Shown: positions 17,605 to 27,712, counted from the stretch's first letter. The stretch is DNA of 64,000 nt from Shewanella maritima (GCF_004295345.1 NZ_CP036200.1:558001-622000); one strand, 5' to 3'. Translations and numbers: made by a program. Notes: a model not told the origin generated them from the sequence alone.

Positions 17605-18669
17605 ATGAATTACATGGATACGTTCTTCAATCAAGTTAACCCATTCAGAGCATCTTTTTGTGCAACATTCATAGCGCACATCATGCTAAGCGCCGCGCTA
17701 TTTTTGTCGCTATTGAGTGTCAATTACGCTTTCGCTGAAACCAGTCACTCTATCACCCAAGCAAGTCACACGGGCTTGCAAACCAATATTTTGGCATTAG
17801 GTCCAACAACCTCAAGCAAGAGTAAACCGATTATCATCAAATATAATCTGTCTGCAGAGTTTAACGACAGCAAACAAAGCTACTATATCGACCTACTCGC
17901 GCTAGCGCTGGAAAAAACCATCAATGAAGGGCCCTATCAGCTCCATGCCGTGAGTTTAGCTATGCCCCAGGGTCGCACGGTCAAGATGGTGGAACAAAGC
18001 AAGCTCGATATCATTTGGACCATGACATCCATTGAACGTGAATCAGAAATGCAGGCGGTCTATGTACCGCTACTCAAAGGTATGATGGGCTATCGCATTG
18101 GTATAATTCGTAAAGGTGAGCAGGCTAAATTTGACGGTATTGATAATCTCAAGCGGCTAAAACAAGTGCGCATGGCACAGGGCAGTGATTGGCCTGATAC
18201 GCAAATACTAAAGCACAGTGGGTTTAACGTATTGCCAGTACCTGGATCAGCAAATCAACTGCTCAATATGTTGCCCTTTAATCGCTTCGACTTCTTCCCA
18301 CGAGCAGTGCATGAACCTTGGGATGAATTGCCAAGGCGTGACGATATCGCCCTTGAGCAGAACATACTGATTAAATATGCTTCGCCCATTTACTTCTTTG
18401 TATCTAAAGACAACCTTGCACTAGCGCAGCGAATTGAGCGCGGCTTAATGAAAGCCATTAGCGATGGTAGTTTCGACAATTTGTTTTACCAGCATCCGAT
18501 CACTCAAGACATGCTTAAAAAGGCTCGCATTGATGAACGCACCGAATTCGAAATCGCCAATCCATTACTATCGCCTACAAGCGCGGCACTACTCAATGAA
18601 ACCCAATTGTGGCTCACTGATACTAGTGTGAATAGCGACACCAGCTCTGAAACAGAGTCATCTCGTTAG
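17605..18669 (+). CDS. Orphan periplasmic substrate-binding-like protein
   Basis: A 354-residue protein with a long N-terminal signal segment (hydrophobic around residues 16-44, cleavage near AFA-ET), followed by a fold like type II amino-acid-type binding proteins: IIIKYNLSAEFNDSKQSYYIDLLALALEK, KLDIIWTMTSIERESEM, GYRIGIIRKGEQAKF, VRMAQGSDWPDTQIL and FDFFPRAVHEPWDEL. No permease or ATPase is nearby, so it is either a sensor-like or an orphan binding protein. The ligand is unknown. A second ATG four codons in (17614) is possible, and the ribosome-binding site is weak. Confidence 0.75.
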   Translation: MNYMDTFFNQVNPFRASFCATFIAHIMLSAALFLSLLSVNYAFAETSHSITQASHTGLQTNILALGPTTSSKSKPIIIKYNLSAEFNDSKQSYYIDLLALALEKTINEGPYQLHAVSLAMPQGRTVKMVEQSKLDIIWTMTSIERESEMQAVYVPLLKGMMGYRIGIIRKGEQAKFDGIDNLKRLKQVRMAQGSDWPDTQILKHSGFNVLPVPGSANQLLNMLPFNRFDFFPRAVHEPWDELPRRDDIALEQNILIKYASPIYFFVSKDNLALAQRIERGLMKAISDGSFDNLFYQHPITQDMLKKARIDERTEFEIANPLLSPTSAALLNETQLWLTDTSVNSDTSSETESSR

Positions 18670-18879
18670 ATGGCTTATCAAATAAGCAGGCAATTAAGCG
18701 AGTCAGCGCTAAACCGACCATTTGGGTTTAACACAACCTAAAGATATAGAAAATTAACCATGGTTAATCAAACTGTGGCCAAATCGCACCTTCAAGCTCT
18801 TCAAGCTAATTGGGCTGCGTGCTACACTGCCGTTCACTATTTTAAGCAATACTTGCCGTTTTAAAGAGCAACCCACAAC

Positions 18880-19446
18880 ATGAAACAACTGCTGGATTTC
18901 CTGCCCCTCATCATCTTTTTTGCCGTTTATAAGTTTGTCGATATTTATGCGGCAACAGGCGCGCTCATCGTAGCAACTGCAATTCAAATTGCCGTGTCTT
19001 ACGCGCTATATAAAAAAGTTGAGAAAATGCACCTGATCACCTTTTCTATGGTGACCTTCTTTGGCGCACTAACCCTATTTTTTAAAGACGATGCCTTTAT
19101 CAAATGGAAAGTCACCATCGTTTATGCCATGTTCGCTGGCGGTTTAGCGGTTAGTCACTTAATGGGTAAATCGGTACTTAAGAGTATGCTAGGGCAAGAG
19201 ATGACCGTGCCAGATGCAGTTTGGGCTAAAGTAACCTGGTACTGGGTAAGTTTTTTTGTAGTGTGTGGTCTAGTCAATATTTACGTGGCATTCAGCCTAC
19301 CGCTAGAAACCTGGGTTAACTTCAAGGTGTTTGGCCTTACTGCGCTAACCCTGATTAACACCGTAGGCACTGTGGTTTACCTGTTTAAGCACATGCCAAA
19401 AGAGTCAATTGAACAGATGCAAAATCAAGATAAACAAGACAAATAA
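18880..19446 (+). CDS. yciB: Inner-membrane-spanning protein YciB
   Basis: A 188-residue inner membrane protein with five or six predicted helices. The family signature [19 protein letters not shown] is at the N-terminus, followed by [37 protein letters not shown] and [13 protein letters not shown]. YciB (IspZ/septation protein A) affects cell envelope integrity and septation in enterobacteria, and its molecular role is open. It lies next to yciI, as in many gammaproteobacteria. Confidence 0.95.
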   Translation: MKQLLDFLPLIIFFAVYKFVDIYAATGALIVATAIQIAVSYALYKKVEKMHLITFSMVTFFGALTLFFKDDAFIKWKVTIVYAMFAGGLAVSHLMGKSVLKSMLGQEMTVPDAVWAKVTWYWVSFFVVCGLVNIYVAFSLPLETWVNFKVFGLTALTLINTVGTVVYLFKHMPKESIEQMQNQDKQDK

Positions 19447-19490
19447 CTGCTTGTTTCGCTATTTCAACAATTTACAAATGGAGCCGTAAA

Positions 19491-19790
19491 ATGTGGTACA
19501 TGATTTCATCAACTGATGTTGAAAACAGTCTAGAAAAGCGCATGACAGTGCGTGCTGACCACCTAGCAAGACTACAAGCGCTTGCTGACGAAGGTCGCTT
19601 ACTTACCGCAGGTCCACACCCTGCAATTGATAACGAAAACCCGGGTGAAGCCGGCTTTACAGGTTCATTGGTGGTTGCCGAGTTTGCATCACTTGAAGAA
19701 GCTCAAACTTGGGCCGACGCTGACCCATACATAGGTGCTGGCGTATACCAAAACGTTATCGTTAAGCCATTTAAGCGAGTGCTACCATAA
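19491..19790 (+). CDS. yciI: YciI family protein
   Basis: A 99-residue small protein of the YCII family: [18 protein letters not shown], the R-x-H-motif region [25 protein letters not shown], and [23 protein letters not shown]. The fold is ferredoxin-like with a conserved His-Asp pair. The function is unknown. GGAGC lies upstream of the ATG. It overlaps xthA by one base (TAATG), an unusual coupling to a DNA repair gene. Confidence 0.94.
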   Translation: MWYMISSTDVENSLEKRMTVRADHLARLQALADEGRLLTAGPHPAIDNENPGEAGFTGSLVVAEFASLEEAQTWADADPYIGAGVYQNVIVKPFKRVLP

Positions 19791-20596
19791 TGAAAATTGT
19801 TTCGTTCAACATTAATGGTATTCGCGCCCGTCTGCATCAGCTGCAAGCCCTAATTGACACGCAAGCGCCTGACATTATCGGCCTGCAAGAAACTAAGGTT
19901 CATGATGAAGCTTTTCCCGTCGCTGACGTAGAAGCTATGGGCTACAAGGTTCACTATCATGGCGGTAAAGCCCACTATGGTGTGGCTATGCTGTCAAAAC
20001 AAGAGCCAGTTGAAATCATCAAGGGCTACGCCAGCGATGAAGAAGATGCACAACGCCGACTCATTATTGGTAAGTTTAAGCAAGACAATGGTCGCATCTT
20101 AACCGTGATAAATGGTTATTTCCCGCAAGGTGAAAACATTGGCCATGAAACCAAATTCCCAGCTAAGCGTAAGTTCTATAAAGACTTAATGCTGCATTTA
20201 GATGCTAACCACAACGCTGATGAAGATATTGCGGTGATCGGAGATATTAATATCTCACCAACCGATCTTGATATCGGTATCGGCGAGCCAAACCGTAAAC
20301 GTTGGTTAAAAACCGGTAAATGTAGCTTCCAACCAGAAGAGCGTGAATGGCTGGCCAAACTACTTGATTGGGGCTTTGTCGATTCATTCCGTGAGCTACA
20401 TCCAGAGCGCACAGAGCGTTATTCGTGGTTTGACTACCGCAGCAAAGGCTTTGATGACAATCGCGGCCTGCGCATCGACGTGATTTTAGTGACTAAATCA
20501 TTGGCTGAGCGCGCCCTAGAGTCAGACGTAGATTACGAGCTACGCGGCATTGAAAAACCATCAGATCATGCGCCGATTTGGACGACTTTTAGCTAG
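19790..20596 (+). CDS. xthA: Exonuclease III
   Basis: A 268-residue AP endonuclease and 3'-5' exonuclease of base excision repair. Catalytic motifs are FNINGIRARLHQL, GLQETKVHDE with the metal-binding Glu, VINGYFPQG, GDINISPTDLDIG, RIDVILVT and the terminal SDHAPIW with catalytic Asp-His. The length matches E. coli XthA. It is coupled to yciI and followed by a strong terminator. Confidence 0.97.
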   Translation: MKIVSFNINGIRARLHQLQALIDTQAPDIIGLQETKVHDEAFPVADVEAMGYKVHYHGGKAHYGVAMLSKQEPVEIIKGYASDEEDAQRRLIIGKFKQDNGRILTVINGYFPQGENIGHETKFPAKRKFYKDLMLHLDANHNADEDIAVIGDINISPTDLDIGIGEPNRKRWLKTGKCSFQPEEREWLAKLLDWGFVDSFRELHPERTERYSWFDYRSKGFDDNRGLRIDVILVTKSLAERALESDVDYELRGIEKPSDHAPIWTTFS

Positions 20597-20636
20597 TAGC
20601 TAGTACCTCTCTACGAGCGCTAGCCAGCTGAAATAG

Positions 20637-20676
20637 AAAAAGCCCTGATAGATATTGTCATCTAACAGGGCTTTTT
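20637..20676 (+). terminator. Terminator after xthA
   Basis: AAAAAGCCCTG pairs with CAGGGCTTTTT across an 18-bp loop. It lies 40 bp past the xthA stop. Confidence 0.82.
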
Positions 20677-20813
20677 ATTATTTATAGTGCTAACCAATTG
20701 AATTTAAACGTAAGCTGTTCGATATAAAAACTGTACAGCTTAATCGCAGCTTAAGATTTTAACGTTAACCTAGCCCCCCTAATTCACCATACAGCACACA
20801 TAATAAAAACAAT

Positions 20814-21017
20814 ATGGACAGTAAAGACTATTTCAAAATCGCACTTTTACTTCTGATCCCGTTGGCCATCTTAGGCTATATTTTCTGGCAAGCTGAATCT
20901 TGGCAAATGTTTATCGCTTATTTCATTATTGGTGGCATTATGCTTGGCACAACAAAACTCATGGGTATGATTTTTAGTGGCCTTGGTAAGCTATTGAATA
21001 GAATACGAAACAGGTGA
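20814..21017 (+). CDS. Small two-helix membrane protein
   Basis: A 67-residue protein with two predicted membrane segments (about residues 8-27 and 31-52) and a basic C-terminus (KLLNRIRNR) that would stay in the cytoplasm. I do not recognise it. A clear terminator begins inside its stop codon region, which supports a real transcript. There is no good ribosome-binding site ahead of the ATG. Confidence 0.6.
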   Translation: MDSKDYFKIALLLLIPLAILGYIFWQAESWQMFIAYFIIGGIMLGTTKLMGMIFSGLGKLLNRIRNR

Positions 21018-21038
21018 GCCACAATGGGGCTCACCTGT
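21010..21038. terminator. Terminator shared by the 67-aa gene and the chemotaxis receptor
   Basis: ACAGGTGAGCC pairs with GGCTCACCTGT around a 7-base loop. It overlaps the stop of the small membrane protein and lies 41 bp past the receptor stop on the other strand. Confidence 0.65.
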
Positions 21039-21078
21039 TCCTTTATCTTCAGCTCTTAAACTCTACACGAGGCGCGAT

Positions 21079-22527
21079 TTACGCCGTTTTATACTGACTA
21101 AGAATATGCGTTAAATTATGAGACGACTCAGTGAGGCCATGTGACACAGTCTCTGCTTCTTGCGCATGCTGCTTAATTTGCTCCGACTGCTGGCGAATAT
21201 CATTAAGCTGACTGGCAATATCGACCGCGGTAGCACTTTGCTCCTCGGCAGATGTGGCAATTTGGCTGCTCATATCAAATACTCTTTGGGTAGAGTCTGA
21301 CACCTGAGTAATATCCTCGCCCACTTCACGAATATTGGCGCTACCTTCTGCCGCCTGCTCAACAATAATGGTGGTCATAGCGGTTAAGCTGCTCGAATTC
21401 TTCTGTAAGCTTTCAATCATGTTTTGAATTTCAACTGTGGCCTGCTGTGTGCGACTAGCAAGGGTTCTGACTTCATCAGCCACTACCGCAAATCCTCGAC
21501 CTTGCTCACCCGCCCTCGCCGCTTCAATTGCAGCGTTTAGCGCGAGCAAATTAGTCTGCTCAGAAATGGCATTAATCGTGGTCACCACATCGTTGATTTG
21601 CGCCACTTCATTGGATAACTCTTCAACCGAATGGAAGGTTTCAGAAATCTTGTCAGATAATTGATTAATGTGCTGCACAGCTTGCTGCAAATTCCCCTGA
21701 CTATTAGCAATTTGCTCAGCGTTACTTTGGCTGTAGTTAGATGTATCAACCGCATGATGCGACACTTCGCCAATGGCTGCAGTCATTTGCTCCATCGCCG
21801 TAGATACAGAGTCTAAAAACGCATATTGGTTGTTAATCACGCCGCCACTGACTGTTGCCTGCTGCTCAAACTTCTCAGCGGCCTGATTTAAGGTGTTGGC
21901 ATTATCACGAATTGCCGCAACCATTTCGCTCATATTATCTGCGCTGCGATCAATCTCTTTGGCGATTAAACTAAAATCATCGGTGCCAAAAAAGTTAAGC
22001 CTTACGGTTAAGTCACCATCGGCCAAACGCTTAATTGCCGCATACATGTCCCACAAACCGCCGCCGAGTGAAGTCGATGTCCAGTAGCACAGCTGAAATA
22101 GCGGCAATAACCCCACCAATGCTAGCCAAAACAACCAGCTTTTATCTTCGGTTAAGCTCGCTTCTAACTGCGCCACAGGCTGCTGCAATACCACATATTG
22201 AGCGCCAAGCGGCGCTGAAGCCGTCACAGAATCACCGCGGCGACTCGTCTGCTCTGAGCTTGCTAAATTTGCCCCTTGAGCGCGAACAAAGCTTGCTTGT
22301 TCTTGCGCACTTAAGTTTTGTTGCCTTGCAATTTTGGCAATCATTTCAGCCTGCCCCTGTACATGGGCAATCGATGCCTGCTGAGCAACTTGCTGCATTT
22401 GCTGTTGGTTAGTAATGGCAACGGCTAAGGTGATCACAGATACCAGAGCACAAATAACAAAGAATTTTCCGTTAAGGCTAAGTTTAATTAACAGGGCGTC
22501 GATTTTGCGAAACTCGATAGCTTTCAT
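21079..22527 (-). CDS. Methyl-accepting chemotaxis protein
   Basis: A 482-residue transmembrane receptor. Membrane segments are near residues 20-42 and 132-152, with a short periplasmic region (about 90 residues, Gln/Ala-rich) between. A HAMP domain follows (about 155-210, [21 protein letters not shown]). The cytoplasmic coiled coil has the conserved hairpin [20 protein letters not shown] and [20 protein letters not shown]. It would pass a ligand signal to CheA/CheW. The small sensor region has no recognisable Cache fold, so the ligand is unknown. There is no CheB/R-binding pentapeptide at the C-terminus. Confidence 0.95.
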   Translation of the reverse strand: MKAIEFRKIDALLIKLSLNGKFFVICALVSVITLAVAITNQQQMQQVAQQASIAHVQGQAEMIAKIARQQNLSAQEQASFVRAQGANLASSEQTSRRGDSVTASAPLGAQYVVLQQPVAQLEASLTEDKSWLFWLALVGLLPLFQLCYWTSTSLGGGLWDMYAAIKRLADGDLTVRLNFFGTDDFSLIAKEIDRSADNMSEMVAAIRDNANTLNQAAEKFEQQATVSGGVINNQYAFLDSVSTAMEQMTAAIGEVSHHAVDTSNYSQSNAEQIANSQGNLQQAVQHINQLSDKISETFHSVEELSNEVAQINDVVTTINAISEQTNLLALNAAIEAARAGEQGRGFAVVADEVRTLASRTQQATVEIQNMIESLQKNSSSLTAMTTIIVEQAAEGSANIREVGEDITQVSDSTQRVFDMSSQIATSAEEQSATAVDIASQLNDIRQQSEQIKQHAQEAETVSHGLTESSHNLTHILSQYKTA

Positions 22528-22641
22528 AGATTGCTATTCCTAAGCATAAAGTGAAGCGTGACAGGCGGTAGAGTAGTGACAAAGTGCCAGCAAACGCTAA
22601 CTGGGATTTTAGTATAGTTATTTATCGGCCATATAAACAAA

Positions 22642-22665
22642 AAGCCCAGATAAAAATCTGGGCTT
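22642..22665 (-). terminator. Terminator of the molybdenum hydroxylase operon
   Basis: AAGCCCAGA / TCTGGGCTT stem with a 6-base loop and a T run on the minus strand, 43 bp past the last gene. Confidence 0.82.
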
Positions 22666-22707
22666 AGGTCTAGTTTTTGAAACTTTTAGTGATTGGTTAG
22701 CTAGTCA

Positions 22708-24960
22708 CTATACATTAAGGTGATGGCTTAACGGTAAATCGCGATAACGTTTGCCGGTTGCAGCAAAAATCGCGTTAGTTAAGCTAGGCGCTACAGGCGG
22801 TACACCCGGCTCACCTACACCAGCAGGGTTAGCATCAGACTCAATAATATGGGTAATGATCTCAGGGCTTTGCGGCATACGTAACACAGGATAATTATGA
22901 TAATTTGACTGCTCAACCTTACCGTCTTTGTAGGTGATCTCGCCCATCATTGCGAGCGACAAACCAAAGATAATCGAACCTTCGGTTTGCGAGTGTACTC
23001 TATCTGGGTTCACCACAAGGCCAGCATCAATCACGCCGATGCTCTTAATCACATTTAGCGAGTTATCGTTCACTTCAACTAATGTCGCAATGCCCACATA
23101 CGCAGTGAAGCTACGGTGAATCGCGAAACCCCAGCCCTGATTTTTACCTGGCTTACCTTGCTCGTTAACGAGCTGCTCTAGCTTGTCGATAACGCCGTGG
23201 TAACGCCCCACATCCACTGGATGATCAGCTAAGGTCTCACCATAGTTGCCGTATTCAAAACCTTGATCGCTAAAGGTCTCTTGGCGAGCCTTACCTAGCA
23301 TTTCACGCCACATTTGCAAACATGGCTTATTCGCTTTTACCGCTAACTCATCGACAAAGCTACCAATACCAAACCCATGTTGAATATTACATACAGAGCG
23401 CATCCAGCCAATTCGGCTATGAGCTTTAGCTTTAACCACTTCAAGCTGCATTGACTCTAGTGCTAACGGCACATCGACAAAGCCCAAGTCCAGCTCGCCG
23501 CCAGATGGCTCATCGACACCTTCAGCAAAGGTTGAGCTAATTGATGGAAAGCCTGTGCGCGCAAGTAGATTGGTAACCTTGTCATCAGCGAACTTAGCCT
23601 GATAATGCTGGGCGCTAATCGCGTGGTAGTAACCATTTTGAATATCATCTTCACGACTCCAGCTGACTTTTACTGGACGTTCAAGCTGTTTCGACAACAA
23701 CGCGGCTTCAACACTAAAGTCAGGCTTTGACTTACGACCAAAGCCGCCGCCAAGCATAGTCACATTCACTTTCACTTGCTCTTTTTTAAGCCCCAACACG
23801 CCTGCGACATTGGCCTGGGTACTTTGTGGCGTTTGGGTACATGCCCACACTTCACAGCTATCTTTGGTTACATTTGCTACTGCAGCAGGCGGCTCCATCA
23901 TCGCATGGGCGAGATACGGCACTGTGTAGGTTGCATTAACAACATCATCGCCTTGCCAGTTAGTCGGTGCGTTGCCATATTTGCGCACAACCTTGCCAGG
24001 CTGACCACTATTGCCCTGCACTTTTGTCACTAGCTCGGCTAGATAAGCTTTGCTGTCGTGACTATCGTTATCGGCTTTAGTCCATTTAATATTGAGTGCT
24101 TTACGCCCCTCAACGGCGCTCCAACTGTTTGAGGCAATCACAGCGACGCCGCCGAGCGCTTGAAACAGCGGCGCACCTTGAGGTACGGGCAGTTTTACAA
24201 TATCTAATACGCCAGCCACTTTACGCGCGGCGATTTCATCAAATGACTCTACATCGCTGCCAAGTACAGGCGGGCGCGAAATACTGGTATACAACATGTT
24301 TGGTACTTTAATGTCGTAACCATACTCAGCACTGCCATCAATAATGGCATCAATATCAACGCTGCGTGGCGACTTACCAATAAAGTTAAATTTGTCTGCC
24401 GATTTTAGCGTAACTTCACTCGCCTCTGGCGTAGGTAGCGCGCTTGCCTTCATCGCTAGCTCACCAAAGCTTAAAGACTTATTTGAGCCTTTGTGATGAA
24501 TGCGCCCCGCTTTGGCGTATACCTCACTTGGGTCGACTCGCCACTCATTAGCCGCTGCTGACTCCAGCATGGTTCGCGCAGTTGCGCCCATTTGTCTCAT
24601 GGTGGTGTAGTGTTTGCGAATGCTGCGACTGCCATCGGTGTTTTGGCTGCCATAGCGCTCATCGGCAAGCCCTTGCACCACCACTACGTTGTCCCACTCG
24701 GCCTCTAGCTCATCAGCTAACACTTGCGGGATACCAGTACGAATGCCCTGGCCCATTTCTGAGCGATGACAGGTTAAGTAAACCTTGTTGTCCTCACCAA
24801 TCGCCACAAATAAATTTAGGCTTGCCTGGCGGTCTTGCGCAATCGCCATCGGGCTCCACGCCATACCTGTTGCGCCAAGGGCTAAACCACCACCCGCTGC
24901 GCCAAATAGCTTTAATACGTCACGGCGGCTAATATTCTCAACTGCAGTAAATGTGCTCAT
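22708..24960 (-). CDS. Molybdopterin-binding subunit of an IorB-type aldehyde/isoquinoline oxidoreductase
   Basis: A 750-residue large subunit of a two-subunit molybdenum hydroxylase of the xanthine oxidase superfamily. A twin-arginine signal (SRRDVLKLFGAAGGGLALG) begins at residue 12, so the folded complex is exported to the periplasm. Cofactor-binding blocks include CHRSEMGQGIRTGIPQVLAD, TMLGGGFGRKSKPDFSVEA, IGWMRSVCNIQHGFGIGSF, and GVGEPGVPPVAPSLTNAIF with the catalytic Glu. The substrate class (aldehyde or N-heterocycle) cannot be fixed. It lies 2 bp after the iron-sulfur subunit gene. Confidence 0.92.
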   Translation of the reverse strand: MSTFTAVENISRRDVLKLFGAAGGGLALGATGMAWSPMAIAQDRQASLNLFVAIGEDNKVYLTCHRSEMGQGIRTGIPQVLADELEAEWDNVVVVQGLADERYGSQNTDGSRSIRKHYTTMRQMGATARTMLESAAANEWRVDPSEVYAKAGRIHHKGSNKSLSFGELAMKASALPTPEASEVTLKSADKFNFIGKSPRSVDIDAIIDGSAEYGYDIKVPNMLYTSISRPPVLGSDVESFDEIAARKVAGVLDIVKLPVPQGAPLFQALGGVAVIASNSWSAVEGRKALNIKWTKADNDSHDSKAYLAELVTKVQGNSGQPGKVVRKYGNAPTNWQGDDVVNATYTVPYLAHAMMEPPAAVANVTKDSCEVWACTQTPQSTQANVAGVLGLKKEQVKVNVTMLGGGFGRKSKPDFSVEAALLSKQLERPVKVSWSREDDIQNGYYHAISAQHYQAKFADDKVTNLLARTGFPSISSTFAEGVDEPSGGELDLGFVDVPLALESMQLEVVKAKAHSRIGWMRSVCNIQHGFGIGSFVDELAVKANKPCLQMWREMLGKARQETFSDQGFEYGNYGETLADHPVDVGRYHGVIDKLEQLVNEQGKPGKNQGWGFAIHRSFTAYVGIATLVEVNDNSLNVIKSIGVIDAGLVVNPDRVHSQTEGSIIFGLSLAMMGEITYKDGKVEQSNYHNYPVLRMPQSPEIITHIIESDANPAGVGEPGVPPVAPSLTNAIFAATGKRYRDLPLSHHLNV

Positions 24961-24962
24961 AA

Positions 24963-25415
24963 TTAGGCCTCCGCTGCATCAATAATCGCCGCTTTAATAC
25001 GCGGATAAGTACCACAGCGACAAATATTGCCCGACATGGCATCGTTAATTTGTGCATCTGTTGGCTTAGGGGTAGTTTTCAGTAGCGCCGCCGCAGACAT
25101 TAGCTGCCCAGCCTGACAATAACCGCACTGAGGCACATTGTGCTTCTCCCACGCTTGTTTGAGCTTTTCAGCCTCTAGCCCTTCAATGGTGGTAATGTTT
25201 TTGCCGCTCACCTGCTTAACACTGGTTAAGCAGCCACGCATTGGCTTGCCGTCTACATGAATAGTACAAGCACCGCATAAGCCAGAGCCGCAACCATATT
25301 TAGTCCCGGTAAGGCCAAGAATGTCTCTTAGCACCCACAGCACTGGCATGTTGGGTTCGGCATTAACGGTAAAGTTGCGCCCGTTAATGGTTAAGTTTTG
25401 GGTTGGGTTTTCCAT
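24963..25415 (-). CDS. (2Fe-2S)-binding subunit, IorA-type
   Basis: A 150-residue small subunit with two [2Fe-2S] clusters: the plant-ferredoxin-like motif [19 protein letters not shown] with a fourth Cys in MRGCLTS, and the second domain [16 protein letters not shown] and [16 protein letters not shown]. It passes electrons from the Mo site to an acceptor. It has no signal peptide, so it would be co-exported with the Tat-tagged large subunit. No cytochrome subunit is encoded nearby, so the onward electron acceptor is unknown. Confidence 0.94.
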   Translation of the reverse strand: MENPTQNLTINGRNFTVNAEPNMPVLWVLRDILGLTGTKYGCGSGLCGACTIHVDGKPMRGCLTSVKQVSGKNITTIEGLEAEKLKQAWEKHNVPQCGYCQAGQLMSAAALLKTTPKPTDAQINDAMSGNICRCGTYPRIKAAIIDAAEA

Positions 25416-26213
25416 TTATCTCTCCTTGCTGGCCAACCACAACTGCAAATCGGTTGGAGTATCAATATCAAATTGGGCATTGGCAATAGGTACTTCAGTT
25501 ACCTTGCCGTGCAACTGAGCTTGCTTAATGATGGCTTTCGCGCCTTTATCACCCTCAAGCTGCATAAGTTTTGAAAATGCTGAATACGGGAATATTGCGG
25601 GCACGCCAAGTTGGTCGCGATAACGACTGGCACAAATCTGCCCGCTTTGTTTATAAGCATCGAATAAGCGCTGATAATCATCTGAGCGAATGGCGACCTG
25701 ATCGCCAAGTGTTATCAACACGGCTTTTATCTGGTTGGCGCTCAGTTGCTTGGCTTGTTGCTTGGCTTGTTGCTTAGATTGTTGACTGGGGAGTTGCTGA
25801 GCTTGCTTGTGCTCGCAAGGTTTACTGTCATCGCTGTCGTAACCTTGGTGATCAATGCTATTGCCTTGATAAACAGCAGCTTGTAGACCCGCGATAATGG
25901 ACGTTGAAATGCCCTGCTGCCAGTCTGGGTTACATACCATTTTTACCTTTGGTTCAAAACTTAGTAGTAAATCAGCAAGCTTTGCTTGGTAAGCACCTAA
26001 CACCACTTTAGGTGCGTTTAAGCCGTTGTTAGAGCTAAAACAAACTAGCTCTAACAAGCTAGTTTGTAGCACGCTGCATCCGGGCTGTAAGGGCTGCGCA
26101 AGTTTACAGTCACCAAAACGGCGACTACCACCGGCGGCTAACATCACGCATGCAAGCTCATTCGCTCGTTCAGGCGCTGTGCCTGATTCAAAACCAGAGG
26201 CTAACTCAGACAT
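25416..26213 (-). CDS. MobA-like nucleotidyltransferase (molybdenum cofactor maturation)
   Basis: A 265-residue NTP transferase of the MobA/MocA type, which would attach CMP or GMP to molybdopterin. The nucleotide-binding motif is LACVMLAAGGSRRFGDCKLAQ. Later blocks are VCNPDWQQGISTSIIAGLQ, VLITLGDQVAI, YRDQLGVPAIFP and ANAQFDIDTPTDLQLW. A Gln/Lys-rich insert (about residues 128-152, QQSKQQAKQQAKQL) is low-complexity and not a family feature. It is flush with the iron-sulfur gene and overlaps xdhC by one base (TAATG), so it likely serves this enzyme. Confidence 0.87.
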   Translation of the reverse strand: MSELASGFESGTAPERANELACVMLAAGGSRRFGDCKLAQPLQPGCSVLQTSLLELVCFSSNNGLNAPKVVLGAYQAKLADLLLSFEPKVKMVCNPDWQQGISTSIIAGLQAAVYQGNSIDHQGYDSDDSKPCEHKQAQQLPSQQSKQQAKQQAKQLSANQIKAVLITLGDQVAIRSDDYQRLFDAYKQSGQICASRYRDQLGVPAIFPYSAFSKLMQLEGDKGAKAIIKQAQLHGKVTEVPIANAQFDIDTPTDLQLWLASKER

Positions 26214-27244
26214 TAGCTCATCACCTTATCTAAGGTGGTCATCTTGCTTTGATAGAGCACACTATGGCATTGAGACAACATACTTAACGCAATAGAGCTT
26301 GGCAGCTCGCCGCCCAAGGCAAGCCCAGCAGGCGCCGAGAACACGCCGGAAAAGTCATCCACCGTTAGCTCTGCTTTAGTTAGCACCTTATCGCGGCGAT
26401 GCCCTGGACCCAACAGCGCCACATACTGCAGCGGGTACTGTGCCAAAACCCGCAGTGCATCAGCATCTAACTCAAGATTGTGATGCAACACAAACGCGCA
26501 GTTGAGCGAGCTAAGCACATCACTTGGCAGCTCATTGGCTTTATGTTTGTAAATCTTCGCGCCAGCAAAATCATAATTGCGAGCATAGGCACTGCGACTA
26601 TCAAATACCGACACCCGCCAACCCAGTAACTGCGCCATTTCACACACTGGCTTGGCATCTAAACCACCGCCGAAAATACCTAAATGAATTGGCGCGCGTA
26701 CGGGCACAGATAAAATTTGCTTAGGAGTATTCTCACCAGTCTCAAGGTTGAGCAGCTCGGTTTTTTCAGTAAAAGGTAAAGCTTGAGTGTTACTATGCAG
26801 CACTTCAACTTGCGCACTGAGTTCGTCACACGCAATAGGCTGAGATGGAATACTTAATTGATAGCGACAACTTTGGCCATGATTAAGCGCATCATAGAGT
26901 TTTAGCAACCCAAGGTAGTCGTTCGCCTTGGTCAGCGACACCAACATAATAGTGACAATGCCGCCGCAGCCAAGTTGATAACTTTGATCAGACTCATCGC
27001 TGGCATCATAGGTTAGCGTTAAGGTTTGCCCCGTTTGCATCACCCTTTGGGCATGACGGCGCAAATCAGCCTCTAAACAGCCACCACTGAGCATACCTAG
27101 GCTTTTGCCAAGGCCATCAAACAACATGATTGCACCTGGCTTACGATAGGATGAGCCAGACACATGCGTGATAACCGCTGCCACCCAATCTTGCTGATAG
27201 CTAGGTAACCAGGCTTCTAGAATTTCGCTAAGTTGCTGCGCCAT
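26213..27244 (-). CDS. XdhC/CoxI family molybdenum cofactor chaperone
   Basis: A protein of about 343 residues in the XdhC family, which binds molybdenum cofactor and helps insert it into hydroxylases. The N-terminal XdhC_CoxI domain shows WVAAVITHVSGSSYRKPGAIM and GMLSGGCLEADLRRHA. The C-terminal Rossmann-like domain shows HLGIFGGGLDAKPVCEMAQ and ALLGPGHRRDK. Start: a TTG at 27319 opens the frame, but the ATG at 27244 gives the family N-terminus MAQQLSEILEAWL with GGACA upstream. It is the first gene of the four-gene operon. Confidence 0.9.
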   Translation of the reverse strand: MAQQLSEILEAWLPSYQQDWVAAVITHVSGSSYRKPGAIMLFDGLGKSLGMLSGGCLEADLRRHAQRVMQTGQTLTLTYDASDESDQSYQLGCGGIVTIMLVSLTKANDYLGLLKLYDALNHGQSCRYQLSIPSQPIACDELSAQVEVLHSNTQALPFTEKTELLNLETGENTPKQILSVPVRAPIHLGIFGGGLDAKPVCEMAQLLGWRVSVFDSRSAYARNYDFAGAKIYKHKANELPSDVLSSLNCAFVLHHNLELDADALRVLAQYPLQYVALLGPGHRRDKVLTKAELTVDDFSGVFSAPAGLALGGELPSSIALSMLSQCHSVLYQSKMTTLDKVMS

Positions 27245-27596
27245 ATTCTGTCCATGAATAAATCGGTCGAAGATGCTCACAATGTGCAGATCAAAAAAGT
27301 GAGCAGGTTTAAAAAGCAAAAGAGTTGAGCAAATGTAAAGCGCTAATCATTAGCCCCTATGTAAGCCTACGGACAAATAAAACCATAAGGTTTGTAAGGC
27401 TTAACTCTACATTGTAAAGACACAAAACCTAAGCTAACAGAGCAGATTAAACATGGAAAGTAGGAAAATGTTTCAGGGTTTATCGGCGGGTTTGGGTGCA
27501 AGCAAAAACACCTGACTACTAGGTTATCAAGTCAATTCTCAACAATCGCAATGATCAGATGAATCCCTAACACGAGTGACCATGAGCAGGTTAATT

Positions 27597-27629
27597 TGCG
27601 CATTAATCCCATTATGTGCGCATGCGCGC
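27597..27629 (+). repeat. 33-bp direct repeat with GCGCATGCGC palindrome, copy A
   Basis: TGCGCATTAATCCCATTATG followed by TGCGCATGCGCGC. It matches copy B (27727-27759) at 30 of 33 positions. It contains the dyad TGCGCA...TGCGCA and lies upstream of the integron cassettes. The function is unknown; it may be a relic of the recombination or promoter region. Confidence 0.7.
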
Positions 27630-27680
27630 TTTTACGGTATGGCGTAAATATGGATAATCTGGTATTTATAATCAATACAG

Positions 27681-27712
27681 TTGGTTAGCTGCATTCTCAC
27701 GATTTATATAAT
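27681..27712 (+). promoter_or_regulatory. Candidate promoter reading into the cassettes
   Basis: TTGGTT (27681-27686), 17 bp, TTATAT (27704-27709); a perfect TATAAT also occurs at 27707-27712 with 20-bp spacing. It lies outside the first cassette and points into it, as an integron Pc promoter would. Confidence 0.35.
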
